A DNA stretch of 64,000 nt, taken from Montifringilla adamsi. Its lineage: Eukaryota; Chordata; Aves; Passeriformes; Passeridae. The notes under the pieces were generated by a model. That model made no database searches. It saw only the letters and a program-made list of their open reading frames with translations, and was not told the DNA's origin. The DNA is taken from assembly GCA_017590115.1 (NCBI GenBank), contig JAGGNK010006659.1, positions 186,001 to 250,000 on the forward strand. Reading direction: 5' to 3'. The first letter of the stretch is position 1, and every line of letters begins with the position of its first letter. Of the stretch, positions 26,086-38,893 are shown one piece after another. Position numbers and translations under genes: made by a program.

Positions 26086-27207
26086 TCAGTTTTCAATTAG
26101 TTTTCATTTCTTCACACATTTTTACAAGGTTCAAATCATAAATATAAAGAATACACTTCTCTTCAGACATGCAGGTAAATTATTAGAACTTGCTGTAGAA
26201 CTTTTTGATAGTCTAATAATACTTGAGCACAAGCAAAATTAAAGATTTTATCACACTGGATTATTTCATAGAAGCAATTTTTTTTCCTAATCTCTTATGC
26301 GGAAGGGCTTAATTTAGATGTAGGATATGCTATTTCATCCAAGCTGGAAACCAGTGTGATTTTAACTATAATCTGGATGCAATGAATTTGATGGTTCAGG
26401 ACTAAACTTATCATGTGGGTCAGACGCAGGTACACATAGATTTATTTGAGCTCTTAAAATATTGGATTCTTCATTTCCACATTTTGATCAATTTATTTCA
26501 AACTTCTCAGCTTATCTCTTCTCTGTCCGTGATGCTGAGTCTGCTGTAACAGAAAGCTCATTTCCAGATCTAGATTTCATTCTAATAGGGACATTCTGGC
26601 TTCTTGTGCTGCCATTAAAATCTCTGAGTTAATTGATTGCAGGTGAAATGAACTATAGACTTTTCAATTCAGTGTTGCAGTATCCAGTCTCCTTTTTGAA
26701 CTAAAAATAAATATACTTGGAAGAAAGATTCATGCACAGATTGTTCTCTAGCCCTTAACTTTTGTCCAAGTTGTTCAACTATCACATCAACTGAATGGAC
26801 TGATTATAAAATTTTTTTCCTCAAAATATAGAACATTCCTTGCTCTCTCCTGTATTTTAAGTGTCAGAGAGACAGGAGTGGCAGCAGAAGACTAGTTAAA
26901 GCATTTCTGCAAAAGCTAAGGAACATTTTGTAAGGTACCTATATTATTCTTTATCTACCATATATATGAAAGGAGTTTCAGTGAAATGGCAATAATAGGA
27001 CCCTTTCAACCAGTATGACAACGAGACATTTCTTTTGATTCCATTTCTGTCTCTGAAAAGTTTCACATATTTTTTTCTATGTTACAACGTCCTGCATGAA
27101 ATTCTGATTTCTGACTGTTTTGAAAGCCAGGATTACAGATAGAGAAATAAGGTAAGCATAGCTATTAGTAGAACAAAAATGATTGGTAAGGCCAGATGAA
27201 GAATTAC

Positions 27208-27306
27208 TCAATTTACTGTCTTCTCCAAATAACATGAGCAATTTAATAGGAAAAGAGAAAACATTAAAATAGAGCCTCTTCAGACTACTCTGAACTTTTA
27301 CTTTTT
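27208..27306 (+). repeat. Dispersed direct repeat, copy B
   Basis: Partner of 23150-23248, about 4.06 kb downstream, same strand. Similarity starts sharply at CTCAATTTACTG and fades after 'CTCTGAACTTTTACTTT'. Small indels separate the copies. Confidence 0.75.
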
Positions 27307-30300
27307 CAACATGAGACTCTCAACATGAGACAGGGTGTGGGCTGTCTCTTATTCTGAGAAATTTTCTGTTGCTGTTTACATCCTTGGATTTATCATCTAC
27401 AAAGAATTTAATTTCATTTCTTCTGTAGCTGGCCAGTATTTCCAGTTCTAAACAAGTTTATCTAACTACTGTAAGTTTGGGAGTTCTAGTGGGGCAGCTG
27501 ACCATGCATTTGTTGGGAAGAACTCATTGCATTCATATAAAGCTGTTGAAGAATAACTGTGCAATATCCATAAATAATTAAATAGACTAACTGCACATTC
27601 ATGCAGTTACACTGGATACATAGGTATGTACACACACCATTTGGTTAATAGGGCAGATCCTTGATACATTTGGTGTGTTTAGTGTCTTGGAACAGATTAC
27701 AAGAAATTCTGGGTGAAATACAGAACACTGATTTCTAATTAAACTAGAAACTTGCTAAAAATGTCTGTTTTACATGCTGACCAACCCGTACTGTATTACA
27801 AAGGCAAAGGCTTCTTCCGTGTTTAGAGAAGACATTATTGCCATAATTCTCACTGTGAAGTGGTTCTCTAACAACACTGGAGTGAAAACTGAAGATAACA
27901 GCTTTGTGAATAGATTTGACTTAATCTCTGACTGTTGCCACTACTTTTTAAGCCCTTTGAAGTGACTGATATCACGCTGTATGGAAAGGTCAGGCTGGCA
28001 GTAATAAAATAAAGATAATATGTAGATCATCTGACTAGAGCATGACAGCCATGGCTTGCATGGCTAAACACATGCTTTGTGCAATGTGGATGTGAATTTA
28101 GCTGAAAAATACAAGAACCTTCAAAACGCACACTGTTATGTTTTTCTTATTTTTTTGACTCATACATCCTAAAAATTTTGCTGTCTGAGCAATATCTTTC
28201 ATGCTGTTTGTATTCATGAGCATCATTGTTGACCCCTTCATGCAGCAACTAGAGACCACTACCAGTAAACAAAGTAAAACTGAGTTTTAACCACATTTTA
28301 GAGAGAGATTGATTGAGATATTGATTTTTAAAAATTATTTTTAAAAAGCCTAATCTAAAAATAATCTAAAAAAAATTCAAGGGAGGGAAGAAGTAAAGAG
28401 ACTTTTCATATAATACACATTTTTTGAAAGTTATTAGCTGAATGTTCAGCAAAAAATGAGGTAGCATGTACTATGCATTACTGTATTCTTTTTACTGTTT
28501 TTCAACAGAAAGGAGTTCTTGTTCCCTTCAAGCAGATTTGAAAGAAAAACTTCAGAACTGTTACAAATAGGCAACAAACACATAGTACCTAGGGGCTTAA
28601 AGGACATTTTATTTTCATGAGTTAAGACTTCCTCATTATTCTCAGAAGGAAGCAGAATCATGGGTCAGGGAATAGGTCACTCTAATGAGAAAAATAAGAT
28701 GTGTAGATCTCTTTAGGAGCTATTGTATTTTATTTGTGGAATATTGGCATAGTTTTATTCTGTTTCTGCCAAGAACTTTTCCATTTTGGAGTTGTGTTTA
28801 TAATGTAGAAGTTGTTTGGTTTGCTTGGGATTTTTTTTTTTTCTCTAGAATATTCTCTTCTCTCATGCTGCCATATAATTTTCAAGGTAGCTATACTCTG
28901 AATGAGAGAATTTGTTAATTTTAAAATAGTAAGAAATGTGAGTGCCTGTAACTCTGCAAAGGCAAACAGTACCATAAAGAGTTGGTGCAAAATAATCCAG
29001 TTCTTTATGTATTCAAAAGATCTAGGTAGCTCCACTTGTTCGCATTCCTCAGTCCTTGTCTTGCATCTGCTGGAGTATTTTGCATAATATTACTGATGTG
29101 TAAACCTGCCACATACACTATTCTTTAACAGCATGCAGAAAGGAAATTAGGCAAAACACTGAGATAAGCTGAAAACCTTTGCTTTGTTTTGTGTAACCAC
29201 AAAGTAACTTTAAAAAAAACCAAAACCAATAACAAAACCGCAAAACCCAAAAGACCTTACCAATAAATATTATCATTTTCCAATAAAAGGTATTCTATTA
29301 CATCTCAAGAGAAGGTGAGCCAAATCTTTAAATGAAAAATCTTACATTTCTAGAGAGAATCCTTGATGTGAAATGAAAGCACTGCTGAATTCCTATTAAA
29401 AATAGGAAATGAGGAGTCAGATTCCTCATCTTGCTCTGCTCTGAAGTGGTGTCCTGTAAGATAATATCTAAATGGCTAGAGAATTGATTTGAAGGGAGAG
29501 TTCATTTAGTTTACTTTTTGGAATTGCTATGGGACACTGAGACAACCAATTATAGAAACACTGGATACATTAAAAGCTTGAAGTCAAATTATTTGGCTTG
29601 TATCTATTTGTGCAACTATAAGAACCAAACCAATCCTTCTCTGCAATCAAGCATTGCTCCTTTGCTTCTCTCCTCAAAACCATAAAAGTGAATATTTGAC
29701 CAGAATAAGGGTTTATCTTCATTAAAGCAGCAAAAAAATATTCTCCAGAGAATAAAAAATTCTAGTTTTTATTATAATATTGTCCAGTTGTAAGATAGAA
29801 TAAATGGGAAAGATAATTATGGAATCACATGATGAATGCGTTATTCTTATGTCAGAAGAAAAGACAGAGTCTAGCATGATTTGGGGGGAGGAAGACAGCA
29901 GGAAGAAAATAGGTTTTTGTGGTTCTGAAGCCCTGCCAAGAGCAAAGTATATGCCAAATATTATTATATGATGAAAAAAGCACTTTTACAGCTGAAGACT
30001 GGTCATTTGATTAAAAAAGCATGTTACATTTGACTAAAAATGTACTAAATGTGTTTGAATTTCCAGATTTTTAGTCCAGCTTTCATCTGTATTAGTCATC
30101 TAAAATTTCAAATAAGGTATCTTGAATCTTGGGTATTAAAATCAGAATTACCCAATACTTATAACTTGTAATTTTTATTGAAAAGAAATCAGGTTTTTAT
30201 TGACAAGCTATTGAAATATAAACAAAGATATTTTGCTTTCTGTTTTGTTTTTGCTTTTTCCTTTATTTTTCCTTTAATATAGTAAATACTCTTCACTTTC

Positions 30301-31029
30301 CAAATTATCAAGAATGAGGCCTTTTTTAATTTTTCAATTAATCTATGAGAGAATAATTTAATTTTCAATGTCAAATTGTTACTGATTAGCAATGCGCACA
30401 TGAATGTTTTGGATTTAAATCATTAAAATTGATTTTGTAATGCCTTTATTCTATGATATCCTCCCTAATAAAGGTATTCCATTTAACTGTTGGCAGAACA
30501 TTCAGCAGCTGTTCAGAAAATTATACATAGACAGCAGTTGTTAGGTCACTTTCCAAAACGTGAAAGTACATGTCAAATGAAATTTCAGCCATATTAATCT
30601 TTGGTGTAATTCTAACTAATTTTTCATCAACATGAAGTTGTAAGGTGAATGTGCTGAATGTCAAGAATCTCTTCCATCTCTCTCCTTTCATTATTCAATG
30701 CCAGATAATTTACAAAGCTTTATAATCTAATTGTTGTTTCTGTTCATTGTGATATGGCTTGCCATTCAATAGGATTTCTTTTCTGCACCCTCCTTCTCAG
30801 TTTATAACTTCTTCCTTTCTCATTTAAGGATTCATCAGTCATTACTTTTTCCATAGGTATTTCCCGACTACACAGATTCCTCTATCTAATGAGGACACAC
30901 AGTCGACTCTCTCTGAGAACAAATGTTCCGCCTTTCTTTGTACTAATTCTCCAGGTCTTCCAGGAATTAATGCCATTAATTTTTCTGAACCTTACTTTTC
31001 TTTCTTCTCTTTTTATATCTTTTCACAGG

Positions 31030-31212
31030 ATGTTTGCATTGGAAGGCATCTCTGAGGATCACATAGTCCAGGCCCCTGACATAGCAGGTTCACTAGAGCA
31101 GATTGCACAGGTTGTGGTCAGATGGCTTTTCAGTACTACAGAGAAGGAGGCTTCAGAATCTCTCTGGGCCATCTGTTCCAATGCTTTGTCACCTACCTAA
31201 TAAGATGGAACT
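31030..31212 (-). mobile_element. CR1 3'-region fragment
   Basis: Antisense CR1 blocks 'GGCATCTCTGAGGATCAC', 'AGAGAAGGAGGCTTCAG' and 'TCTCTGGGCCATCTGTTCC' appear in the proper order. Plus-strand frames 30889-31200 and 31103-31315 overlap it and are not genes. Confidence 0.8.
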
Positions 31213-32555
31213 TCCTGTTTCATGTGGTATGAATTTTCAAGAAAATCAAAATACCAACAGTAGGAGGCTTCTGAGAATAAAAGGGGATCAGATTTTAAAA
31301 AAATTATTAGAATGAGGAGGCAATATTGTGGGCAGCTGAAAATGTAAATGTCAGAAATGGAGAGGTGGAGGTAGATAAAAAGAGGCAACATGATTGAGGA
31401 CAAGATTCTTTGTAATTATATATTGAATTTTATGTATTGACATTACTAGGAAAGAGCTTCACCTTCAGCAGGTGTAGGTCCAGTCATACAATTTGATAAA
31501 TGCCTGAGACTTTCAAGCAAGAAAATTAGACATGGTAAAGACTATGAATATTACTTTAGCAAACTAGTTACGAGCTGAATCAGTAGGATGGATGTAATTA
31601 TTAATAGGAAATTGCCATGTCAAGATGAAGGATAGTGAAGGCATGAATGAAATTATTTTTTCTAAACCTAAATTTATTCATTTCAAACACCTAAACTTTT
31701 AGACTCTTAAGTAAGAACAATCATGCATTTCTAGGTGCACGATGTATGCAAAAAAGGTAAGCGGAATTTGCTGCATCCTATTGAAGGACAGATTTTCTGT
31801 ATTCATGGGTAGATTCATGGGTAGATTCAAAAGTCAGGGTGTTTGTATATGCAAGGAAGAATAAAAGTGTCTATTGAATTGTAGATATGGGAAGCAGTGT
31901 AGCCAACTGAATGCTTATGTGAAGCCTGATTGTAAAGAAAGTCACATAAACCCAATGATTACTGTTAAAGTGCTTGCTGCAAACAGAGAACTGATTTCTT
32001 TGTGAGCTAAGGTTCAGTAATTTTACCTTAAGATCTGCCCTTTTTCATAATTTAGAAATTTATGTTTTGTTTTGTTTTGATTTTAAGTGGAAATAAAACA
32101 AACAAATGACAAGCCCAAAGCTGAAAACTCAAACTCAGAACCATGAGAGTTTCTGAAAGCTCCAGAGGTTTTTACATCTCCTTGAATATTTATGATTATG
32201 TGTCTTTTCTGTTTCATATCCATCTTTTGTTTCTATTCTGCATTTGGCAAAATGCAGCTTTCTGTAAAATTTTCTATTTGTCCTAGTTCTATATTAATGT
32301 TCTTTGTGGTATCTGAACAAATCTGTTAGAGTCAGATTTGAATAGCAACCAGTTGTTGAATTCAACCAGTGTTGAATAGTAAACAATTTCATAAAATGTA
32401 GCCAACAATAATGATGATGGAGAGAAAGGTGCTAGCAGGAGACACAATACAATATAGAGAAATCTTTTGGCCCAGTGACCCATAACCTGTGAATTGGTTT
32501 TGGTTTTTTTTTTCCTATGTCTTATTTTGTGTAGGCTCCAAAATTTTTTCATTAT
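31213..32555. other. Unassigned sequence
   Basis: Nothing recognised except a 12-bp unit (ATTCATGGGTAG) twice in tandem at 31801-31824. Confidence 0.5.
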
Positions 32556-33022
32556 TGAATCATAGGCTATCCTGAGCTGGAATGGACCCACAAGGTACAC
32601 CAAATTAAGTCCTGGCCCTGCACTGGACAACCCTAAGGATCACACCACGTGTCTTTGGACAGAGTGCTGTCCAAACTCTTGATCTCTGTTGGGCTGGTGT
32701 TGTGAGGAGCCTGAGGAGCCTATTCCTGTGCCCAAACACCCTCTGGGGGTGTTTTTCCAATATCCAACCTAAACCTCCCCGGTAGAACTTCAGGCCATTC
32801 CCTCAGGTGCTGTCACTGGCCACCACAGAGATCACTGCCTGCCCCTCCTTTTCCCTTCATGAGGAAGTTGTAAGTGCAGTGACATCAGTCTCCTACAGAC
32901 TGAACAGACCAAGTGACATCAATCACCTGGTGTATGGCTTTCCCTCTATCTTTCACCATCCTCACAGCATTCCTTTGGATACCCTCTAAGCTTTTTATAT
33001 CCTTTTTATAATGTGATGCCAG
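32556..33022 (-). mobile_element. CR1 3' end, minus strand
   Basis: Begins GAATCATAGGCTATCCTGAG. It continues with 'AAGTCCTGGCCCTGCACTGG', 'ATATCCAACCTAAACCTCCC', 'TTCAGGCCATTCCCTCAGG' and a final 'TTGGATACCCTC' block. This is a CR1 subfamily different from that at 52.9 kb, judged by its 3' UTR. It is truncated in the C-terminal RT region. Confidence 0.9.
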
Positions 33023-33748
33023 AAGGAGATTTCTATGTATGTGACTAGGCTCTTCTTTCTTTAATGTGCTTCAGATTGAGAGGAATATGATTTATCTAAA
33101 TGGTTGCTCTTTAATTTATGAATACACTGGGGGATTTTTCTTTTGGCATTCTTAATGTGAATTCAGCATTTTTATTTTCTCACATGTGAGAAGGGAAGTC
33201 AGACCTGCTACTGACTACTTCTGTAGTTCTCATTCCAGGACAAAATAATTTTTAAAAGACTTGACATTTTCAAATTATAAATCACCTTGTGCTTTATTAA
33301 CATAAATATTTTTTATGATATGCAAATCTTCTCCATCAACAAAGGATAAAAATTTAGCTTTTTTTTTTTTTTACCACAGACAGGTAAGTTACAAGTAAAC
33401 AAATAAAAAAAATTAGATTTATTTGAAATAAGTTTTAAAAAATGTTTAAAATTTTAGAGGTAGGGCATCTCAGTTTATCTCCTATTATACAAGTCTTTTA
33501 CATTGCTTCATTTAAATTTATGTTCTGTGATTTTGTTAATCACTGAGCCAAGCAAATGTAAAATTGATTCACTGCCTATCTATACACATAGAAAATCATA
33601 CTCACATCCTGGCATAAATTCTTGGATTGTAACAGCTTAAAAGTCACTGTGAGAAGGTGACTTTTCTTCACTGTGAATGGTACTTGCATGTTCTGTGGAA
33701 GTGACATTTGTTTCTATAATTTGATCCATTAAAGTACCACAAATAGTA
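33023..33748. other. Unassigned AT-rich sequence
   Basis: No family recognised. Contains T14 at 33359-33372. Confidence 0.5.
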
Positions 33749-34140
33749 AAATCATAGATCTTTAAGGTTGGGAAATACCTTTAAGATCATCACGTTCAAT
33801 GTTAACCTAACACTGCCACCACTGAACCATGTCCTCAAGCCATAGTCATGTGTTTTGAATACTTCCCAGGGACTTCACTGTTTCTCTGGACAGTCGGTTC
33901 CAATCCTTACTATCCTTTTCATTAAAAATGTTTGCTTAATCTAAACCTCCACTGGTGCAAACCGAGACCATTTGCTCTTGTCCTTTCACTTTTTACCTGG
34001 AGAAGAGTCTGGTATCCATATCACTACAACTTCCTTTGGTGTAGCTGTGTAGCAAGTGATAAGGTCTCACCTAAGCCTCCCTTTCTCCAGTGTAAACAAT
34101 CCCAGCTCTCTCATAAGACTTGTGCCCTGTGTCCATAAGT
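33749..34140 (-). mobile_element. CR1 3' end, minus strand
   Basis: Begins AATCATAGATCTTTAAGG, then 'AATGTTAACCTAACACTGCC', 'CCACTGAACCATGTCCTC', 'GACTTCACTGTTTCTCTGG', 'AATCTAAACCTCCACTGG' and 'TCTCCAGTGTAAACAATCC'. This is the full order of a CR1 3' UTR plus C-terminal RT in antisense. The frame at 33932-34138 is antisense to it. Confidence 0.9.
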
Positions 34141-34548
34141 TTTATGTCTATGGCTGTAAGTCAGTAAATTTACTGTGAACACAAAAGTGTTACACTGATT
34201 GTTGCTTTCAGCCTGAACCATCTGGGAAGGCTGTCAGCTTGGCACAGGTGTACTCCTTTCAGCAGGAAAGGGATGGATTTGCTGGGGCCATCCTTTATGG
34301 TGTGCTGGCTTTTGCTGGTGTGGAGTTAATTTTTCACAGTGGCTGCTATGGGGATGTATTTTGCATTGGTATTGATCACAGGGTTGATAATACAGAGATG
34401 TTTTCATTATTGCTGAGCAGGGCTCACACGGAGCCAAGGCCTTTTCTGCTATTCATACTGCTACAATGGCAGGGAGGGTACATATTTGGGATAGGTGACC
34501 CAAACAAAGACCAAAGGAATATCGCACACCATATGATATCATGCTTAG

Positions 34549-34556
34549 TATATAAG
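34549..34556 (+). promoter_or_regulatory. TATA box of the ERVL LTR
   Basis: TATATAAG lies 170 bp upstream of the LTR's polyadenylation signal, the usual U3/R spacing for this family. Confidence 0.7.
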
Positions 34557-34725
34557 TTGGGAGAAGAAAGTGGAATGGAGGAAAATGTCCCCACGTAATT
34601 CCTATACATGATTGTATATGAGCCTTGCTGTCATAGAGATGGATGGATACCTGCCTACCCATGGGAAGCAGTGAATTAATTCCTTGGGTTTTGCTTTGCT
34701 TGCATGTGTGACTTTTGTTTTTCCT

Positions 34726-34731
34726 ATTAAA
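34726..34731 (+). promoter_or_regulatory. Polyadenylation signal of the ERVL LTR
   Basis: ATTAAA within 'CCTATTAAACC', at the R/U5 position of this LTR type. Confidence 0.7.
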
Positions 34732-34854
34732 CCTTGTCTCAACACACCAGTTTTCCAGCTGTCAGCCTTCCAGTTCTCTCCACAATCCCACTGATGGGGG
34801 ACTGAACAAGTAGCAGTGTGTTCTCTATTTGCTGGCTGGTGTTAAACCACAACA

Positions 34855-37388
34855 AATGGCTTCACTCTTTTTAGGGGAATGTTAAAAGACATTACTATTT
34901 ATCTTAATTAATAAAACAAGGAATCAGTATATCTTTCTAAACTGCCAGGTTATTAATGATATATTGGCCATTAAATCCATTACAATGAAATATTAGGTTG
35001 TTACTTCATGAGCTTGGAACTGTATCTGTCTTCAGAGATAGCAGGGATGGTTGCCTGGTAAATTGGAAGCTTTCACAGCCCCAGTAAAATCACCACTATG
35101 TGTCATGTGGTCACTCTGATTCTCTACTGCAAGTGACAGAGTATAGATAGAGTAGGGGCAGCACGGCTGCTGTTTCAGTCATATATACTGAATTTTCTAA
35201 TGTCAAGCATCATTCACATAATCCACCTGATGTTTATCATCTGATGTTTGTGTCAGCCTGTTATGGCCACATATCAGAAATATACAAGAGGCCTCCTAGA
35301 TTTCTTCTATTGAATAAACACTATCAAATGAAGCTGTAAAAGCATGAACTAGAATTCCAAGTAACACAAATAGAGTTTCCAGACTTACTTCTCTTTGCGA
35401 GTAATATAATTACCTTGATCAAATTTATCTTGCAGAAACATTTTTCATTAAGCTATAGAGATGTAGGAAGATGAACATAGAAACATGATGAAAGCAGATT
35501 GTTCAGAATGCCTTTGAAAACCTCTTTATGCATGTTCAGGTGTATTAACAGGACATATTACAGTCTGGACAGGGGGGCACTTTATTATGTTCCTTGAGAT
35601 AAATCCTGATCCAGCCTACTGTTTGTTATTGCATTTGTTAAATTTAATAACATATGGCTCTGGAAATTGATGCTCTTAAAATACAGTTTTCTGGAGTGTT
35701 TTATTTTAAACATTAAGCATCTGAAAGAGTTATAAAATTCCTATTAATTCTGAACATTCTCAGTGAACATTCAGCAATATGTGGATTACTCAATACCCTG
35801 AGTGTTGCAGGCTACCTGGTCTGTTGAAAGCTCAGCTGCAAATCTGCTTCAGCTGTAGCTGTTAACTCCTATCATTTTCACCACGGTGGCAGTGATGTCT
35901 TTACAGTGGTGTTGGTATACTGAACCACTATGGTGTCTCTATGCTAACTATTAAGTAAAAACTCCCACAGCCCAAATATTATGGTGTAGCTCTGATGGCG
36001 ACTTACCCAGTTGCTCATATGACCTCTGTTGCATAGGCATTCTTTTAAGATTAAGGTGTTATTTCTTCTCTGTGATGTTATTTTAAAAAATATATATTAT
36101 AATACATTAATCATACCATATCATATTCTAGGATCTCAAACAAATAATATTCCATTCCATATATTTGGTTTAATAGCATGCAGGGCACAACTCTATGTTA
36201 CAGTGAGTAGAGCAATAAACAACTGTTATTCTGATATTCCTCACATTTGAATATATATCATTTTGACACCCATTGTGATACCACCAATGTTAATATTTTT
36301 AAACTAAGACCTAAGTCAAGATCTCTGATGCATGAGGTAATGGAAAAGCAGGAAGCAATTATATAATATCAGCTGCTGGTATGGTATTTTTTCTATCCAT
36401 ACCTTTATTCCTCATAACCTATTTCTTTGTTTGCCTTACACTACTCTACTGAGCCTATCAAGGCTTCCTTCAATCAGCATTTTCTAGTCATGGTGGAATC
36501 TAATGCCTTTTCTTCCATCCTTTGCCCTGGTATCACTGTTGATAAGAACACAGATGGACCAATCTTCACTGCATGTTGGACAGTGGAAAATTCAGTTTCA
36601 TGGAAAAACAAGAAACTCTTTCCCCAGAGACCCCAGAGTACTCATCATGTTTCACTTGTCAGACACAAATAGCTGAGTACAAGTAAGTCATTGGTCCTGT
36701 GCAAATTTTGGCTTGATTTTACATGGGCAGCAATGGTAGAGCTTTAACTTACGGGTAAAGTCTCTGTCAACTCTGTGATCTTCTAACCAAAGTCTGCAGG
36801 CCACAAAATTTCATGCAGGGAAAAGAAAATTATTGTTTTGGTATGAAAGAAGTGACTTGTTTTTGGGTAATGTATTCTCAGAAAAAGGTGACACACTTTA
36901 GCCAAAAGCATTGTCAAACCTAATATAAGGAAGACAGGTGGCTTGTACAGCATATTGCATCATGAAGTATTTTATTCAGGACTTGATTATGTCATGCAAC
37001 TAATATAACAACATTACTTTTTTTAAAAAAAGCAAAAAAAGTGGGAGCGCATTTTTCCCTTTACATATGGGATTTTCCTCACACAATTATATCTATCCAA
37101 GTTATAAAATGAAGAATATCAACTTACAATTGATGTCACATTAAATTTTATATATTTCATTCCATTATGGAGTAGAAAAGGGAATTTTTTGCCACTATAT
37201 ATAGTAAAATTTCACTAGTTAAATATGATTCATATACCTTACCTTTGTAACAACTTTCCTCATCTTAAAAGATTTTGAGATGCGTGACATTTGCATGTGC
37301 TGTTAAAATATTTAGATGAAATTTTGATATATTGTTAATGAATTGCCTGTCTTCCTTTGTGGTATGGAGTAATGAATTAATGGAAGCA
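34855..37388. other. Unassigned AT-rich sequence
   Basis: No transposon or gene recognised. Frames at 36029-36250 and 36427-36672 match nothing I know. Confidence 0.5.
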
Positions 37389-37545
37389 TGCAAAATCAGA
37401 AGTTCTTCCTAAAATCCAATCTAAACCTCCTCTGAGGCAACTTGAGGCCATTTGCTCTCATTCTGTCACTTGTTTCTAGAATTTCACACACACGCAGACA
37501 CACATTCTTTCAAGACATCAAACTTATCCAGTCTCTGACAGACTG
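37389..37545 (-). mobile_element. CR1 C-terminal RT/3' UTR fragment
   Basis: 'AGTTCTTCCTAAAATCC', 'AATCTAAACCTCCTCTGAGG' and 'TTGAGGCCATTTGCTCTC' are antisense CR1. A CA-rich interruption at 37488-37504 follows. Both ends are truncated. Confidence 0.8.
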
Positions 37546-38110
37546 AAATTGCTGCCATGGGTGGTCAGTGCTGACGCTTGCTGCCTCCTGACACCTGCAG
37601 GACTCCACCGGTGTTGGTGCTGCTGTCTTGCGTCCCTGGTCCAATGCAGGGAGGAAAAAGAACCAGACTCTCAAGCACTGCCGAGTGGTGGCCCTAGCTG
37701 GACCTCCTCTGGCTTTCTGCTACCAACAGCAGCTGCAAATTTCACTCTGAAATGGTTTTCCCTTGCGAAATGCAGCTTCTAGAGTTGCTAGAGTTGTGTG
37801 TAAAACCAAAAGGCAAGAGGGAGGCAAGAGAGGCAAGAGAACTCTGACTGCCTTCCCCTGCTCTTTAAAAGCACCCCTGGAAACACCACAGCCACGCGGT
37901 TCCATTTCTGGCCACACTGTTGGGTGTTAAAGAGACAGCAACAATTTCGGGCACAGAGAGATATGGAATATAATAAAATTTTGGGTTTCCCAGGACACCC
38001 CAAAATGAAGTGTCCTATTTGTACTTCTTGCACTACTGCAGTTATGTCACCATTATATAACACATGACAATGGAGCGGTTGCCTCAAAAACTATCACGTT
38101 TGGTCCTACC
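37546..38110. mobile_element. GC-richer insert, possible LTR remnant
   Basis: This 560-bp block is clearly richer in G+C than the flanks and sits between two CR1 fragments. On the minus strand it reads in an LTR-like way, with a TTTTAAAG TATA-like site near 37863 (plus strand CTTTAAAAG) and LTR-like composition. I cannot place it in a named family and found no convincing terminal repeats or target duplication. Frames at 37549-37782, 37720-37917 and 37788-38087 are short and overlapping. Confidence 0.3.
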
Positions 38111-38299
38111 TCCACAAGGCCAGAGCTGAAACTTGCTACTTTTTGCACCTTATGTATATGCACCCATGGTATTTTATGCAAGTTTCATCACAAAATGAGT
38201 GTTTAAGGCATATGCTGCAAATATAATTAACCCTCCCTTTACAGACATGTATTTAATCTATTTTTTTGTACTGTGGTTTTGTTACTTTTAAGGGTTCAG

Positions 38300-38893
38300 G
38301 TTCCTGGGGCAGCATGCTCCAGCACTTGACAACATTTTCCACGAAGAAATTCTTCCTAATATCCAATCTAAATCTCCTCTGAAGCAATCTGAGGTAATTT
38401 CTTCTACTTTTGTCATTTACTTCCTAGGAGAAGAGACAAAACCCTGCCTGAGTTCACCCTCAACTCAGCTGTAGAGACCCATAAGATCTACCCACAGCCT
38501 CTTTTACCCACCTCCCTCAGCTGCTCCACATCAGGCTTGTTTTCCAAACCCTTCACCAGCTCTCTTGCCCTTCTCTGGATATGCTCCAGCACCAAAATGT
38601 CTTTCTTGCCGCGAGGGGCCGAAAAGTGAATACTGGATTCAAGGTGCAGCCTCATCTACAACAAGTCCAGAGGGATGATCTCCTCTTGAATCCTGCTTGC
38701 CACACTATGCCTGACACAAGCCAGGATGCCACTGGCCTTCTTGGACATCTGGTCATAGAGAGAGATCAGGTTGGTTAAGAAGGACCTGCTTTTCACAAAT
38801 CAATTCTGGCTGGGTCTGATTGCCTGGTTTGTCCTGTATGTTCCATGTGACAGCACTCAATGAGATCTCTGCATAACCCTTCCCTGCACTGAA
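38300..38893 (-). mobile_element. CR1 LINE with internal deletion, minus strand
   Basis: Left part: 'AATTCTTCCTAATATCC', 'TCTTGCCCTTCTCTGGAT', 'CTCCAGCACCAAAATGTC', then 'GCCACTGGCCTTCTTGGACA' near 38728. At about 38756 it jumps to 'AGAGATCAGGTTGGTTAAG' and 'GGACCTGCTTTTCAC', which in the complete 8.7-10.3 kb copy is more than 500 bp further along (9866). The RT catalytic core is thus deleted. The frame at 38581-38778 crosses the junction by chance. Confidence 0.9.

Larger units (their letters stand above)
24601..31029. other. Long unassigned AT-rich stretch
   Basis: Apart from a TTCC microsatellite, AT repeats and the second dispersed repeat copy, I see no gene or transposon. Frames such as 27774-27965, 28446-29087 and 30189-30401 are short, overlap on opposite strands and match nothing that I know. 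Confidence 0.5.
34301..34854 (+). mobile_element. ERVL-type solo LTR, 554 bp, plus strand
   Basis: I recognise this as a common avian ERVL LTR from 'GAGTTAATTTTTCACAGTGG', 'GATGTTTTCATTATTGCTGA', 'CACACGGAGCCAAGGCC', 'GGGAAGCAGTGAATTAATTC' and the end 'GCTGGTGTTAAACCACAACA'. It runs TG to CA. Flanks TATGG (34296-34300) and AATGG (34855-34859) match at 4 of 5 bases, consistent with the 5-bp duplication of ERVL. A TATA box and an ATTAAA signal lie in the expected order, giving plus orientation. No internal sequence remains on either side. The frames at 34234-34662 are shadows. Confidence 0.92.

Noticed and set aside
31801..31824. 12-bp tandem pair ATTCATGGGTAG
   Set aside because: Two units only; ordinary replication slippage.
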